This document shows, piece by piece, positions 1 through 8,967 of a DNA stretch of 42,144 bases. The translations under genes and the position numbers were made by a program. Source of the stretch: Thermodesulfobacteriota bacterium (GTDB lineage Bacteria > Desulfobacterota > Desulfobulbia > Desulfobulbales > JBFMBH01); assembly GCA_040755095.1 (NCBI GenBank), contig JBFMBH010000019.1:1-42144 (forward strand), in the 5' to 3' direction. Each line of letters starts with the position of its first letter. Within the stretch, counting starts at the first letter, position 1. The notes beneath the pieces are model-generated. The model was not told the origin of the DNA. It searched no databases and saw only the letters and a list, made by a program, of their open reading frames with translations.

Positions 1-204
1 GAGGCGGCGGTCATCCTCAAGGCGGCCCTGGGCGGCCAGCCTGGTCCCCGGGCGGACATGGCCGTGCTCAACGCCGGCGCCGCCTTTCTGGCGGCCGGCC
101 GGGCCGCCTCCCTGGCCGACGGCGTGGCCCTGGCCCGGAAGACCATCGCCTCCGGCGCCGCCCTGGCCAAGCTGGAGGACCTGGTGGCCTTCGGCCGGGG
201 CTGA
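1..204 (+). CDS. trpD: Anthranilate phosphoribosyltransferase, C-terminal fragment
   Basis: Open from the first base and ending at TGA 202-204; 67 residues are visible. The fragment has the alanine-rich helical end expected of TrpD (NAGAAFLAAG near the middle, then a helix ending LEDLVAFGRG). The enzyme transfers phosphoribose from PRPP to anthranilate, the second committed step of tryptophan synthesis, in the cytosol. The assignment rests on this tail and on the trpC and trpF genes that follow on the same strand, with only 2 bases before the trpC ATG. The catalytic part lies outside the window, so a fused trpGD cannot be excluded. Confidence 0.85.
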   Translation, partial: EAAVILKAALGGQPGPRADMAVLNAGAAFLAAGRAASLADGVALARKTIASGAALAKLEDLVAFGRG

Positions 205-206
205 GC

Positions 207-980
207 ATGGCGACCATTCTCGATCGCATCGTCGCCACCAAAAAAGAAGAGGTGGCCCGCCTGCGGCGGCAGGGGGTGCGGCCGCCCGCCGAGCCTGTGG
301 CGCCGCCCCGGGGCTTTGTCCGGGCCCTGACCGAGGGCTCGGACCTGGCCATCATCGGCGAGATCAAGCGGGCTTCACCGTCCAAGGGCCTCATCAGCTC
401 CGACTTCGAGCCGGTGGCCATTGCCAGGGCCTACCTGGACGGCGGGGCCCGGGCGATCAGCGTCCTGACCGATGCCGACTATTTCCAGGGCGACCTGGCC
501 TTCATCCCCCAGGTGCGGGGGGAGGTGCCGCTGCCGGTGCTGCGCAAGGATTTCATCATCCACGAGCTGCAGATCACCGAGGCCCGGGCCCATGGGGCGG
601 ACGCGGTGCTGCTCATTGCCGCCATCCTCGATGACGCTGCGCTCAGGGACCTCCTGGCCGTGGCCGAGGCCTGCGGTCTCGATGTCCTTCTCGAGGTCCA
701 CGACGAGTGGGAGCTGGAGCGGGCCATGGTGGCCGGCGCTCGCCTTCTGGGCATCAACAACCGCAACCTCAAGGACTTCACCGTGGACCTGGCCACCAGC
801 CTGCGGCTGAAAAGGCTCTTGCCCGAGGCGATCCCGGTGGTGAGCGAGTCCGGGATCCGCAGCCGGGACGACCTCCGGCGCCTGGCCGATGCCGGCATCC
901 GCGCCGCCCTCATCGGCGAGACCCTGATGCGGGCGGCGGACCGGGCCCAGGCCCTGCGGTCGCTCCTGGGCGCTGTCTAG
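207..980 (+). CDS. trpC: Indole-3-glycerol phosphate synthase
   Basis: 257 residues, the usual length of a monofunctional TrpC. It closes the ring of carboxyphenylamino-deoxyribulose phosphate to give indole-3-glycerol phosphate. Family hallmarks visible: N-terminal ILDRIVATKKEEV, the catalytic-lysine strand IGEIKRASPSKG (about residue 50), VLRKDFI (about 112), GINNRNLKDF (about 182) and SESGIRS with LIGETLM near the end, all in TIM-barrel order. The ATG follows the trpD stop by 2 bases, and trpF begins 5 bases after its stop, so the three genes should be one transcript with coupled translation. No strong Shine-Dalgarno is seen before the ATG, which also points to coupling. Confidence 0.96.
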   Translation: MATILDRIVATKKEEVARLRRQGVRPPAEPVAPPRGFVRALTEGSDLAIIGEIKRASPSKGLISSDFEPVAIARAYLDGGARAISVLTDADYFQGDLAFIPQVRGEVPLPVLRKDFIIHELQITEARAHGADAVLLIAAILDDAALRDLLAVAEACGLDVLLEVHDEWELERAMVAGARLLGINNRNLKDFTVDLATSLRLKRLLPEAIPVVSESGIRSRDDLRRLADAGIRAALIGETLMRAADRAQALRSLLGAV

Positions 981-985
981 AGCCC

Positions 986-1630
986 ATGGCTGCCGAGGTA
1001 CGCACCCGGATCAAGGTCTGCGGCATCACCCGTGCGGCCGACGCCCATTTCCTGGCTGCCGCTGGCGTCGATGCCCTGGGCTTCATCTTCGCCGCCAAGA
1101 GCCCCCGGCGGGTGAGCCCGGAGCAGGCCCGGGACATCATCCGGGGGCTGCCGCCCTTCGTGGCCCCGGTGGGGGTGTTCGTGGATGCCACCGCCGCCGA
1201 GGTGGCCCAGATCGCTGCCTTCTGCCGCCTGGCCGCGGTGCAGCTGCACGGCAGCGAGCCGCCGGAGCTGTGCCGGGCGCTTGCCCGGCCGGTGGTGAAG
1301 GCGATCCGGGTCGGCCCCCACACCCGGCGCCAGGATCTGGTGCCCTACCTGGGCGCCGTGGCAGGCCTCCTGTTCGACACCTACCAGCCTGGCCAGGCCG
1401 GTGGCACCGGCTTGGCCTTCGATTGGAGCCGGCTCGCCGACCTCGCCCCGCCCCTGCCCTGGATCCTGGCCGGTGGGCTTGCCCCCGCCAACGTTGGCCC
1501 GGCGGTGGCCCGCCTCCATCCGTACGGGGTGGATCTCAACTCCGGGGTCGAGCAGGCCCCGGGGATCAAGGATCCCGCCCTGGCCCTGGCCGCCCTGGCC
1601 GCCATCCGGCAGGCCGACCTCGCCCGCTGA
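986..1630 (+). CDS. trpF: Phosphoribosylanthranilate isomerase
   Basis: 214 residues from ATG 986, chosen because the family motif IKVCGITRAADA then falls at residue 9; an upstream in-frame extension only overlaps trpC. TrpF performs the Amadori rearrangement between the TrpD and TrpC reactions. Visible motifs: KVCGIT with the catalytic Cys, GFIFAAKSPRRV, VGVFVD, VQLHGSE, DTYQPGQAGGTG with the acidic residue of the active loop, ILAGGLAP and GVDLNSGVE. Separate trpC and trpF genes, rather than the enterobacterial trpC-F fusion, fit a deltaproteobacterial layout. It is followed 10 bases later by the ABC-F gene, which may be cotranscribed. Confidence 0.96.
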   Translation: MAAEVRTRIKVCGITRAADAHFLAAAGVDALGFIFAAKSPRRVSPEQARDIIRGLPPFVAPVGVFVDATAAEVAQIAAFCRLAAVQLHGSEPPELCRALARPVVKAIRVGPHTRRQDLVPYLGAVAGLLFDTYQPGQAGGTGLAFDWSRLADLAPPLPWILAGGLAPANVGPAVARLHPYGVDLNSGVEQAPGIKDPALALAALAAIRQADLAR

Positions 1631-1640
1631 GGGCCCCTCG

Positions 1641-3464
1641 ATGGCCCTGGTCGTCCTGCAAGACGTCTTTGTCAGCTACACCTCCCATCCCTTGCTGGAG
1701 CGGGTCTGCCTGCAGATCGAGGCCGGAGAGCGGATCTGCCTGGTGGGCCGCAACGGGGCCGGCAAATCGACCCTCCTTTCCATCCTCACCGGCCAGCTGG
1801 CGCCGGACCAGGGCCAGATCTTCCGGCAGCCCGGCCTGCGGGTCGCCTACCTGCCCCAGAAGGTCCCCGCCGGGCTGACCGGCAGCGTGCGGCAGGTGGT
1901 GGCCGGCGGGCTGGCACCGGCCGCCGGGGGGCCTGATCCGGCTTGCGCTCGCGACTGGCGGCACGAGCAGCCGGTGGCGGCCATCCTCTCCCGCATGGCG
2001 CTCCCGGCCGAGGCATCCTTCGGCGAGCTTTCCGGTGGCCTCAAGCGGCGGGTCCTGCTGGCCCGGGCCCTGGTGGGCGACCCGGACCTGGTGCTCCTGG
2101 ACGAGCCCACCAACCATCTGGACCTGAGCGCCATCACCTGGCTCGAAGAGCATCTCCTGGCCGGCCGGGCCACCGTGGTCTTCGTCACCCACGACCGCCA
2201 GCTCCTGCGCCGGTTGGCCACCCGCATCCTTGATCTGGAGCACGGTGCCCTCACCAGCTGGCCCGGCGACTACGCCGTCTACCTGCGGCGCAAGGAGGAG
2301 GCCCTGGCCGCCGCCTGCGGCCAGGACGCCAGATTCGACAAGAAGCTTGCCCAGGAGGAGGCCTGGATCCGCCAGGGGGTCAAGGCGCGGCGCACCCGCA
2401 ACGAGGGCCGGGTGCGGGCCCTTTTGGCCATGCGCCGGGAGCGGGCCAACCGCCGCCAGGAGCTGGGCCAGGTGCGCATGGCGATCACCAGCGCCGTTCT
2501 GTCCGGCCGGCTGGTGGCGGTGCTGGAGGACGTCTCCTTCAGCTACGGCGACCGGCCGGTCATTGCCCATCTCACCACCACCGTGCTGCGGGGCGACCGC
2601 ATCGGCATCATCGGCCCCAATGGCGCCGGCAAGACCACCCTGTTGCGCCTCCTCCTGGGAGAGCTGGCCCCGACCAGCGGCCACCTCCGCCTGGGCACCA
2701 ACCTTGAGCCCCTCTTTTTCGATCAGGAGCGGGCCCAGCTGGACGACGAGGCCAGCGTCATCGCCAACCTCACCGAGGGCGGCGATTCCGTGGAGATCAG
2801 CGGCGTACGCCGCCACGCCATCGGCTACCTGCAGGACTTCCTCTTCCCGCCGGCCCGAGTCCGCCAGCCGGTGCGGATCCTGTCGGGCGGCGAGCGCAAC
2901 CGCCTGCTCCTGGCCAAGCTCTTTGCCCGGCCGGCCAACGTCCTGGTGCTCGATGAGCCCACCAACGATCTCGATGTGGAGACCCTGGAGCTGTTGGAGG
3001 AGCTGCTCCAGGAGTATCCGGGCACCGTGCTGGTGGTCAGCCACGACCGGGCCTTCCTGGACAACGTGGTCACCAGCACCCTGGTCTTCGAGGGGAAGGG
3101 GCAGGTGGTGGAGTATGCCGGCGGCTACTCGGACTGGCAGAACCTGCGCCCCGCCGCCGCGCCGGTGCGGCCGTCCGCCAAGCCGTCCCGCCAGGAGCGG
3201 CCCCGGCCGGTGACGGCCGGCCGGCGCAAGCTCTCGTTCCGGGAGGAACAGGAGCTTACCGGGCTACCGGCCGCCATCGAGGCCCTGGAAGCGGAACAGA
3301 GCGCGCTGGCAGCTGCAATGGCCGATCCCGGCTTCTTTCAGGGCAACGGCTCCCGGGTGAGTGCCGCCGCCGCCCGCCTGGCGGCGCTGGAGGACGAGAT
3401 CGGCCGGGCCTACCAGCGCTGGCAGGAGCTGGAAGCGCTCCGGGAGCAGGCCTTGGAGCGGTAG
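1641..3464 (+). CDS. ABC-F family ATPase, Uup/EttA-like
   Basis: 607 residues from ATG 1641. It carries two ABC cassettes and no membrane segments: Walker A GRNGAGKST (about residue 36) and GPNGAGKTT (about 328), signatures FGELSGG and LSGGERNR, and Walker B motifs LVLLDEPTNHLDL and VLVLDEPTNDLDV. The linker between cassettes (about 215-285) is charged and helical, as in ABC-F proteins. The C-terminal 100 residues form a basic, then coiled-coil-like extension (EEQELTGLPAAIEALE onward), as in Uup. Family members bind the ribosomal E site or DNA intermediates and hydrolyse ATP; they do not transport. Uup is the closest guess from the coiled-coil tail, but ABC-F subfamilies cannot be separated reliably by eye. 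Confidence 0.9.
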   Translation: MALVVLQDVFVSYTSHPLLERVCLQIEAGERICLVGRNGAGKSTLLSILTGQLAPDQGQIFRQPGLRVAYLPQKVPAGLTGSVRQVVAGGLAPAAGGPDPACARDWRHEQPVAAILSRMALPAEASFGELSGGLKRRVLLARALVGDPDLVLLDEPTNHLDLSAITWLEEHLLAGRATVVFVTHDRQLLRRLATRILDLEHGALTSWPGDYAVYLRRKEEALAAACGQDARFDKKLAQEEAWIRQGVKARRTRNEGRVRALLAMRRERANRRQELGQVRMAITSAVLSGRLVAVLEDVSFSYGDRPVIAHLTTTVLRGDRIGIIGPNGAGKTTLLRLLLGELAPTSGHLRLGTNLEPLFFDQERAQLDDEASVIANLTEGGDSVEISGVRRHAIGYLQDFLFPPARVRQPVRILSGGERNRLLLAKLFARPANVLVLDEPTNDLDVETLELLEELLQEYPGTVLVVSHDRAFLDNVVTSTLVFEGKGQVVEYAGGYSDWQNLRPAAAPVRPSAKPSRQERPRPVTAGRRKLSFREEQELTGLPAAIEALEAEQSALAAAMADPGFFQGNGSRVSAAAARLAALEDEIGRAYQRWQELEALREQALER

Positions 3465-3482
3465 CGGGCGGGGTCGGGGTCT

Positions 3483-6400
3483 CTAGACAACCTGGTCCGG
3501 GGGGGGCGGACACTGGGGGCCCAGAACCTCCCCGATCCGGCGGCTGGAGGCGGCCAGGGAGACCCGGAGCTCTTCGACCAGGGCGGACAGGGTGTCGCGG
3601 TCGGCCTTTTCGGCCGCCTCTTCCAGTTGGCCGGCCACCGTGGCCACGGCCTCGGCCCCGATGTAGGCAGCCGCCCCTTTGAGGCCGTGGGCCTCCCGGC
3701 CGATCCCTTCCCGGTTGCCCTGGCCCAAGTCGGCCTGCAAGCGGGCCACTGTTTCTTGCCCGCTCGTCAGGTATGCCTCGCAGAGGGCCTTCGTCTTGTC
3801 CTTGCCCAAGAGGGCCAACAGGCTGACCAGCCGCTCCCGGTCCAGGCCGCCCGCGCCCCCGGGGTGGGGCGGCTCGTCCCAGGCGGGCAGGCAGGCGGCG
3901 ACCGGGTCCAGCAGCCGGCCGTGGAGGGAGGCGAAGAGCTCGTGCAGCCGCTGGATTTGCAGGGGCTTGGCCAGGGCGCCCTCCATGCCGGCGTCCAGGC
4001 AGGCCTGGATCTCCGCTGGGCCGGCGTTGGCGGTCAGGGCGATGATGGGCAGAAAGGCATCCTGGTCGCGGATGATCCGGGTCGCCTCCAGACCGTCCAT
4101 CTCCGGCATGCGGACATCCATCAGCACCAGGTCGTAATCGCCGTTTGCCACCGCAGCCACCGCCTCCCGGCCGTTGGCCACCGCCACCACATCGTGGCCG
4201 AGCCGGCGCACCATCTCGCAGGCCACCATGCGGCTGACCTCGTGGTCATCGGCCACCAGAACCCGGAAACGCCGGCCCTGGACGGCTGGCGCCGCCGGGC
4301 CGGACGGACCGGCGGCGGCGGTCGCCTCGGCCGAGCGCACCAGGCCCAGGCTGACGGCCATGCCCCGGAACAGGCTCTTGTGGAGCACCGGCTTGGTGAG
4401 GATGGTCTCCCCCGCGAGGTCCGGATAGATGCTGAGCAGCTCGGCCACCGCCACCGGGGAAAGAAGGAGGGCGGGCAGGCGGCGGAGGTTGGGGTGGCCC
4501 CGCACCTCCCGCAGCAGAGCCGGTCCAGGCACATCGGCCATCAGAACGTCGGCGAGCAGGAGATCGTAGGGCCGGCCGCTGGCCGCCGCCTCGGTCAAGG
4601 CCGCCATGGCCTCGCCGACCGCCGCCGCCGGCCGCACCGTCATGCCCCAGCCGGCCAGCACCTGCTCCAGGATCTCCCGGCTCATCGGATGGCCGGCCGC
4701 CACCAGGATCCGGCGGCCCTGGAGGAGGATGGCGGGGACCTCCCGATCCGCCGTCTGCTCGCCGGCCACGGTGCCCAAGGGGATCGCGAACCAGAAGGTG
4801 CTGCCCCGCCCCGGGGCGCTGGCAAGACCGATCTCGCCCCCCATGGCCTCCACCAGGCCCTTGCAGATGGCGAGGCCCAGCCCGGTGCCGCCGGTGCGGC
4901 GCGCCGGCGAGGCGTCCACCTGGTGGAAGCGCTGGAAGAGCCGGGACTGGGCCTCCGGCGGGATGCCGACCCCGGTATCGTGGATCGCAAAGCGGATGCG
5001 CTCCTCGCCGCCAGCGCTCCCCTGGCCATCCACCCGGATCCACACCCCGCCTTGTTCCGTGAACCGGATGGCATTGGCCACCAGGTTCATGAGGATCTGC
5101 CGGAGGCGCCCGGGATCGCCCACAAAGCTGCGCTGGCAGTCCGGGGAGACCAGGTACAGCAGCTCGAGACCGCCGCTGGCGGCCCGGGGGCCCAGGACCA
5201 TGACCACCCCTTCCACCAGGTCCAGGAGGCGGAACTCCTCCCGGGCCAGCTCAATCCGGGCCGCCTCCAGCTTCGAGTAGTCCAGAATATCGTTGATGAT
5301 GGTGAGCAGGGCCTCCCCCGACCGGCGGATGGTCTCGGCCAGGTGGCGCTGATCCGGATCCAGCCGGGAATCGAGAAGGAGATCCGTCAGCCCAATGACC
5401 CCGTTCATGGGGGTGCGGATCTCGTGGCTCATGGTGGCCAGGAACTCGGACTTGGCCTGGGCGGCCGCCTCGGCGATATCCTTGGCCGCCAGGCTTTCCC
5501 GCACCCCGGCCTCGCGCATCAGGAGCGCGCTGCGGAAGGCCTCCACCCCCTCGCCCAGCCGGACCATCTCCCGGGCATCCCCCAGGGGGGGCAGCCGGGT
5601 TTCCAGGTCGCCGTCCTTGAAGGACTGGAGGGCACGGATGATGCCCTCGACGGGTCGCACCAGCCGGGTCAAGACATAGACCATGGTGAAGACGATGACC
5701 CCTGCGGCCGCAAGGGTCCCGCCCCAGGACAGGGCCAGGACCGCGGTGGCCTGCCGCCGTAGGCTGGCGATGCGGGCCCGGAGCAGCCGGGCCAGACCGG
5801 TATCCAGCTCGGCGATCGCCGCCAGCACCCGCTCCTGCTGCAGGACAAAATCCCGCTCCTCCACCCCGTGCTCCCGGGCGGGCGGCGCCGCCAGAATGGT
5901 CTCCAGGATGGGGAGCACCTCGTAGATCACGGTGCCCACCACCCGATCCAGGGATGCCTGCAGCTGACTGCTGCCGACGTCCGGTCCCATGCGCCGCATC
6001 CCCGCAAGCAGAACCCGGATCTCGGCCATGGCCTGGAGCAGGCGCACCGATTCCGGCCCGGGCCGGCCCCGGCCGAGCCGGGCGCCGATGTGGGCGTTGC
6101 TGGTGGCGGTGAGGATCGCCCGCTCCAGATTGACGGCATCGAGCTGCAGCTGGCGCAGCTGGACGATCCGGGACTCGCCGATGAAGCCCTTGGGGGCATC
6201 CAGGTAGACCAGGTCGACCAGAAGGATGTGGAGGGTCTCCACCAGCCGGCCAGCCCGGCCCACCCAGCTCCAGACCTGCTCGTGATCCGCCGGCGCCCCC
6301 CCCTCCATGCCCAACAGGGCGAAGATCCCCTGGCGGGCATCCAGAAGCTCCGCCACCTCCCGCCGCAGATGGTCCAGCTCCGGCCGCTCCTGGGCCTGCC

Positions 6401-6716
6401 AGTCGATGGCCAAGGCGGCCACCAGGTGCTCTCTGGCCAGCTCGGCATTCTGCCGCAGGAACTGCTCGTCCATGGGGGAGGGCAGGCTGCCGCTGCCCAG
6501 GATCACGGTAAGCCGGGCCAGGAAGAAGTTGAGGCCCTCGAAGCCCCTGAGGAGCTGGGCAAAGGCGGTGTTGCCCTTTTGCAGCTGGCTGACGGTGCGG
6601 TAGGTGCCGGTCGCCTCCCAGATGAGGTGTGCCGAAAAAGCGGCCAGGATCCCGCCCAGAACGACCAGACAGGAGACGAGGACCCAGCGGACAGACAGGC
6701 GGCTTGCGAGGGACAC
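3483..6716 (-). CDS. Membrane hybrid histidine kinase with two receiver domains and HPt
   Basis: 1077 residues from a GTG start at 6716. Order: TM1 (about 11-32), a long helical periplasmic domain (about 35-325, TorS-like in character), TM2 (about 327-350), HAMP (about 350-405), HisKA with phospho-His 431 in [10 protein letters not shown], HATPase (about 540-650, with [13 protein letters not shown]), receiver 1 (about 672-790), receiver 2 (about 822-940, [11 protein letters not shown]) and HPt (about 980-1060, phospho-His in [12 protein letters not shown]). The layout supports a four-step phosphorelay. Receiver 1 keeps its Asp (LLADVLM) but starts RILVAAGHP, so the usual acidic pair that binds Mg2+ is missing and it is probably not phosphorylated. 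The gene diverges from kdp; no dedicated output regulator adjoins it. The signal sensed is unknown. Confidence 0.9.
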   Translation of the reverse strand: MSLASRLSVRWVLVSCLVVLGGILAAFSAHLIWEATGTYRTVSQLQKGNTAFAQLLRGFEGLNFFLARLTVILGSGSLPSPMDEQFLRQNAELAREHLVAALAIDWQAQERPELDHLRREVAELLDARQGIFALLGMEGGAPADHEQVWSWVGRAGRLVETLHILLVDLVYLDAPKGFIGESRIVQLRQLQLDAVNLERAILTATSNAHIGARLGRGRPGPESVRLLQAMAEIRVLLAGMRRMGPDVGSSQLQASLDRVVGTVIYEVLPILETILAAPPAREHGVEERDFVLQQERVLAAIAELDTGLARLLRARIASLRRQATAVLALSWGGTLAAAGVIVFTMVYVLTRLVRPVEGIIRALQSFKDGDLETRLPPLGDAREMVRLGEGVEAFRSALLMREAGVRESLAAKDIAEAAAQAKSEFLATMSHEIRTPMNGVIGLTDLLLDSRLDPDQRHLAETIRRSGEALLTIINDILDYSKLEAARIELAREEFRLLDLVEGVVMVLGPRAASGGLELLYLVSPDCQRSFVGDPGRLRQILMNLVANAIRFTEQGGVWIRVDGQGSAGGEERIRFAIHDTGVGIPPEAQSRLFQRFHQVDASPARRTGGTGLGLAICKGLVEAMGGEIGLASAPGRGSTFWFAIPLGTVAGEQTADREVPAILLQGRRILVAAGHPMSREILEQVLAGWGMTVRPAAAVGEAMAALTEAAASGRPYDLLLADVLMADVPGPALLREVRGHPNLRRLPALLLSPVAVAELLSIYPDLAGETILTKPVLHKSLFRGMAVSLGLVRSAEATAAAGPSGPAAPAVQGRRFRVLVADDHEVSRMVACEMVRRLGHDVVAVANGREAVAAVANGDYDLVLMDVRMPEMDGLEATRIIRDQDAFLPIIALTANAGPAEIQACLDAGMEGALAKPLQIQRLHELFASLHGRLLDPVAACLPAWDEPPHPGGAGGLDRERLVSLLALLGKDKTKALCEAYLTSGQETVARLQADLGQGNREGIGREAHGLKGAAAYIGAEAVATVAGQLEEAAEKADRDTLSALVEELRVSLAASSRRIGEVLGPQCPPPPDQVV

Positions 6717-6799
6717 CGGAAAGAATCCTTGCTTCCGAGGCAGGTCATGAGACCCCGGCGGATTGGCCAGGGGAAGGCAGACCGATAGACCGACTCACC

Positions 6800-6829
6800 A
6801 CCATACGCCACCAGCCCAAAAACCGTCAA
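6800..6829 (-). promoter_or_regulatory. Sigma70-type promoter of the hybrid kinase gene
   Basis: On the minus strand TTGACG (6829-6824) and TATGGT (6805-6800) are 18 bases apart, about 85 bases upstream of the GTG at 6716. TTGACG-N17/18-TAT recurs before other genes here (24929-24957, 28150-28179), which supports the reading. Confidence 0.5.
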
Positions 6830-6906
6830 GATCGACCCCGGCCAGGCCCCGGAGCGGCATGAGCCGGCGCTCGGCTTCAGCCGCCGGCCATCCCCGGATC
6901 GCTCTT

Positions 6907-6972
6907 CTTGATCCCTTCTTGATGTCCGCCCCCCTCTTCTTGACGCCGTCTTGATGCCCAGGCCGGTATGAT
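6907..6972 (+). promoter_or_regulatory. Putative KdpE operator and kdp promoter
   Basis: Two pairs of direct repeats: CTTGAT at 6907 and 6918, and CTTGAC at 6939 with CTTGAT at 6950. Within each pair the copies start 11 bases apart (6 bp plus 5 bp spacer), the geometry bound head-to-tail by OmpR/PhoB-family regulators. The second pair ends 11 bases before a -10 hexamer TATGAT (6967-6972), taking the place of a -35 box as at PhoB-activated promoters. KdpE is encoded by the last gene of this operon and belongs to that family. The rest of the 343-base gap (6717-7059) holds the divergent kinase promoter and a leader of about 80 bases with a strong ribosome site (GAGGAGGAAAG, 7045-7055). Binding is inferred, not shown. 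Confidence 0.6.
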
Positions 6973-7059
6973 GGCCACATTTCCCGTGGACAGGCGAAAG
7001 CCGGCCGTGCTGGACTACAAGAGGTCAGGACAGCGCTTCACAACGAGGAGGAAAGCATC

Positions 7060-8811
7060 ATGGATGGGTATGCCTGGCTGCAGACCGGGCTGTTCTTTGC
7101 GGTGCTGCTGGCGCTGGTGAAGCCCCTGGGCGGGTTCATGGCCAGGGTCTACCAGGGGGAGCGCACCTGGCTGTCCCCGGCCCTTGCCCCCGTCGAGAGC
7201 CTCATCTACCGGATCTCCGGGGTGGCGCCGGAGGAGGAGATGGACTGGAAGCGGTATGCCCGGGCCATGCTGCTGTCGAACCTGCTGCTCTTTGCCGGCC
7301 TTTTGGCGCTCCTTCTTCTCCAGCATCGGCTGCCGGGAAACCCCCAGGGACGGCCGGGCTTCTCCTGGCCACTGGCGCTTTGCACCGCGGTGAGCTTCAC
7401 GACCAACACCAACTGGCAGGCCTACAGCGGCGAGGCGGCAAGCTACCTGACCCAGATGCTGGGGCTCACCGTCCACAACTTCCTCTCCGCCGCCACCGGC
7501 ATGGCCGTGGCCGTGGCCCTCATCCGCGGCGTTGTTCGGCGCCAGACCGCCACGGTTGGCAACTTCTGGGTGGACCTTGTCCGCGGCACCCTCTACATCC
7601 TGTTGCCCCTCGCCTTCCTGGCCGCCATCGTCCTGGTCTCCCAGGGCGTGATTCAAAGCTTCCGCCCCTACCGTCCGGTGCCGCTCCTGGAGCCGACCCG
7701 CTCTGAGCAACCGCGACCGGACGCGGCCGGCAGCCCGGTGACCGGAACCGTCGCAGTGCCGGGGGTGCTGCTGCCCATGGGGCCGGTGGCCTCCCAGGAA
7801 GCGATCAAGGAGCTGGGCACCAATGGCGGCGGCTTCTTCAACGCCAATTCCGCCCACCCCTTCGAGAACCCGACCCCGCTGTCCAACCTCCTGGAGATCC
7901 TGCTCATCCTCCTCATCCCCAGCAGCCTCACCTGCACCTTCGGGGTCCTGGTCGGCAACCCCCGGCAGGGCTGGGCGCTCCTGGCAGTCATGCTCCTGGT
8001 GCTGGTGGCCTCGTTCGCTCTGCTGCAGGGGCTGGAAGCGGCCGGCAATCCGCAGCTGGCCCAGCTGGGGGTGGCGGGCGGCAATCTCGAGGGCAAGGAG
8101 GCCCGCTTCGGGCTGGCGGCCAGCTCCCTTTTCACGGTGTCGACCACAGGCACCTCCTGCGGCGCCGTGAGCACCATGCATGACTCCCTGACCCCGCTGG
8201 CCGGGATGATCCCGTTGGGCCTCATCCTCCTGGGCGAGATCATCTTCGGCGGCGTGGGCTCGGGCCTCTACACCATGCTGGCCTTCGCGGTCATCGCCGT
8301 CTTTGTCTCCGGCCTCATGATCGGCCGCACGCCGGAGTATCTGGGCAAGAAGATCGAGGTGCGGGAGATGTGGATGGCGATCCTGGCCATCCTCACGGCA
8401 GGGGTCCTGGTTCTGATCGGCTCCGGCGTCGCCATGCTCACCCCGGCAGCGACGGCCGCCATGGCCAACCCCGGCGCCCATGGCCTCACCGAGGTGCTCT
8501 ACGCCTTTGCCTCCATGGCCAACAACAACGGCTCCGCCTTCGCCGGCCTCAACGCTGCCACCGATTTCTATACCCTGCTGGGCGCCTTGGTCATGCTCCT
8601 GGGCCGCTACGTGCCCGCGGTGGCCGTGCTGTGCCTGGCCGGCGGCCTGGCCGAAAAGAGATACGTGCCGCCCAGCATCGGCACCCTGCCCACGGATCGG
8701 GCGCCCTTTGCCCTGTGGCTTCTGCTCGTCATCCTCATCGTCGGCGCCCTGACCTTCTTCCCGGCCCTGGCCCTGGGACCGGTGGCCGAGCACCTGCGTC
8801 TGATCGGCTAG
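7060..8811 (+). CDS. kdpA: Potassium-transporting ATPase, K+-binding subunit KdpA
   Basis: 583 residues, slightly longer than the E. coli protein (557). It is the channel-like membrane subunit of the high-affinity KdpFABC pump. Selectivity-filter segments typical of the SKT superfamily are visible: [11 protein letters not shown] (about 110), [20 protein letters not shown] (about 255), [15 protein letters not shown] (about 365) and [12 protein letters not shown] (about 485), each between hydrophobic helices. The ATG has a strong Shine-Dalgarno. No kdpF-like short hydrophobic peptide is found just upstream. The gap to kdpB (8812-8967) is unusually long for this operon and contains a repeat hairpin. 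Confidence 0.97.
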   Translation: MDGYAWLQTGLFFAVLLALVKPLGGFMARVYQGERTWLSPALAPVESLIYRISGVAPEEEMDWKRYARAMLLSNLLLFAGLLALLLLQHRLPGNPQGRPGFSWPLALCTAVSFTTNTNWQAYSGEAASYLTQMLGLTVHNFLSAATGMAVAVALIRGVVRRQTATVGNFWVDLVRGTLYILLPLAFLAAIVLVSQGVIQSFRPYRPVPLLEPTRSEQPRPDAAGSPVTGTVAVPGVLLPMGPVASQEAIKELGTNGGGFFNANSAHPFENPTPLSNLLEILLILLIPSSLTCTFGVLVGNPRQGWALLAVMLLVLVASFALLQGLEAAGNPQLAQLGVAGGNLEGKEARFGLAASSLFTVSTTGTSCGAVSTMHDSLTPLAGMIPLGLILLGEIIFGGVGSGLYTMLAFAVIAVFVSGLMIGRTPEYLGKKIEVREMWMAILAILTAGVLVLIGSGVAMLTPAATAAMANPGAHGLTEVLYAFASMANNNGSAFAGLNAATDFYTLLGALVMLLGRYVPAVAVLCLAGGLAEKRYVPPSIGTLPTDRAPFALWLLLVILIVGALTFFPALALGPVAEHLRLIG

Positions 8812-8843
8812 ATCCGGGCCGAGGAGCGCGACGCTCCCCCTGG

Positions 8844-8946
8844 CTCCCACAGCTCCCACAGCTCCCATGGCTCCCATGATTCCCATAATTCCCATAAGCA
8901 GCCTCGCTCTCATGGGAGTTATGGGAATCATGGGAATGATGGGATC
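8844..8946 (+). repeat. 9-bp tandem repeats forming a long hairpin between kdpA and kdpB
   Basis: Six tandem nonamers related to CTCCCATGA run from 8844 to 8897. Four copies of the reverse-complement nonamer (CATGGGAAT type) run from 8911 to 8946. Pairing 8861-8896 with 8911-8946 gives 30 of 36 matches, 32 counting G-U pairs in RNA, around a 14-base loop. The hairpin ends about 20 bases before the kdpB ATG and 10 before its ribosome site (GGAGAAG, about 8957-8963). It may limit read-through from kdpA to kdpB, stabilise a cleavage product, or be a mobile repeat. I saw no other copy in the window. Confidence 0.85.
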
Positions 8947-8967
8947 AAAAAACCTTGGAGAAGCCCT

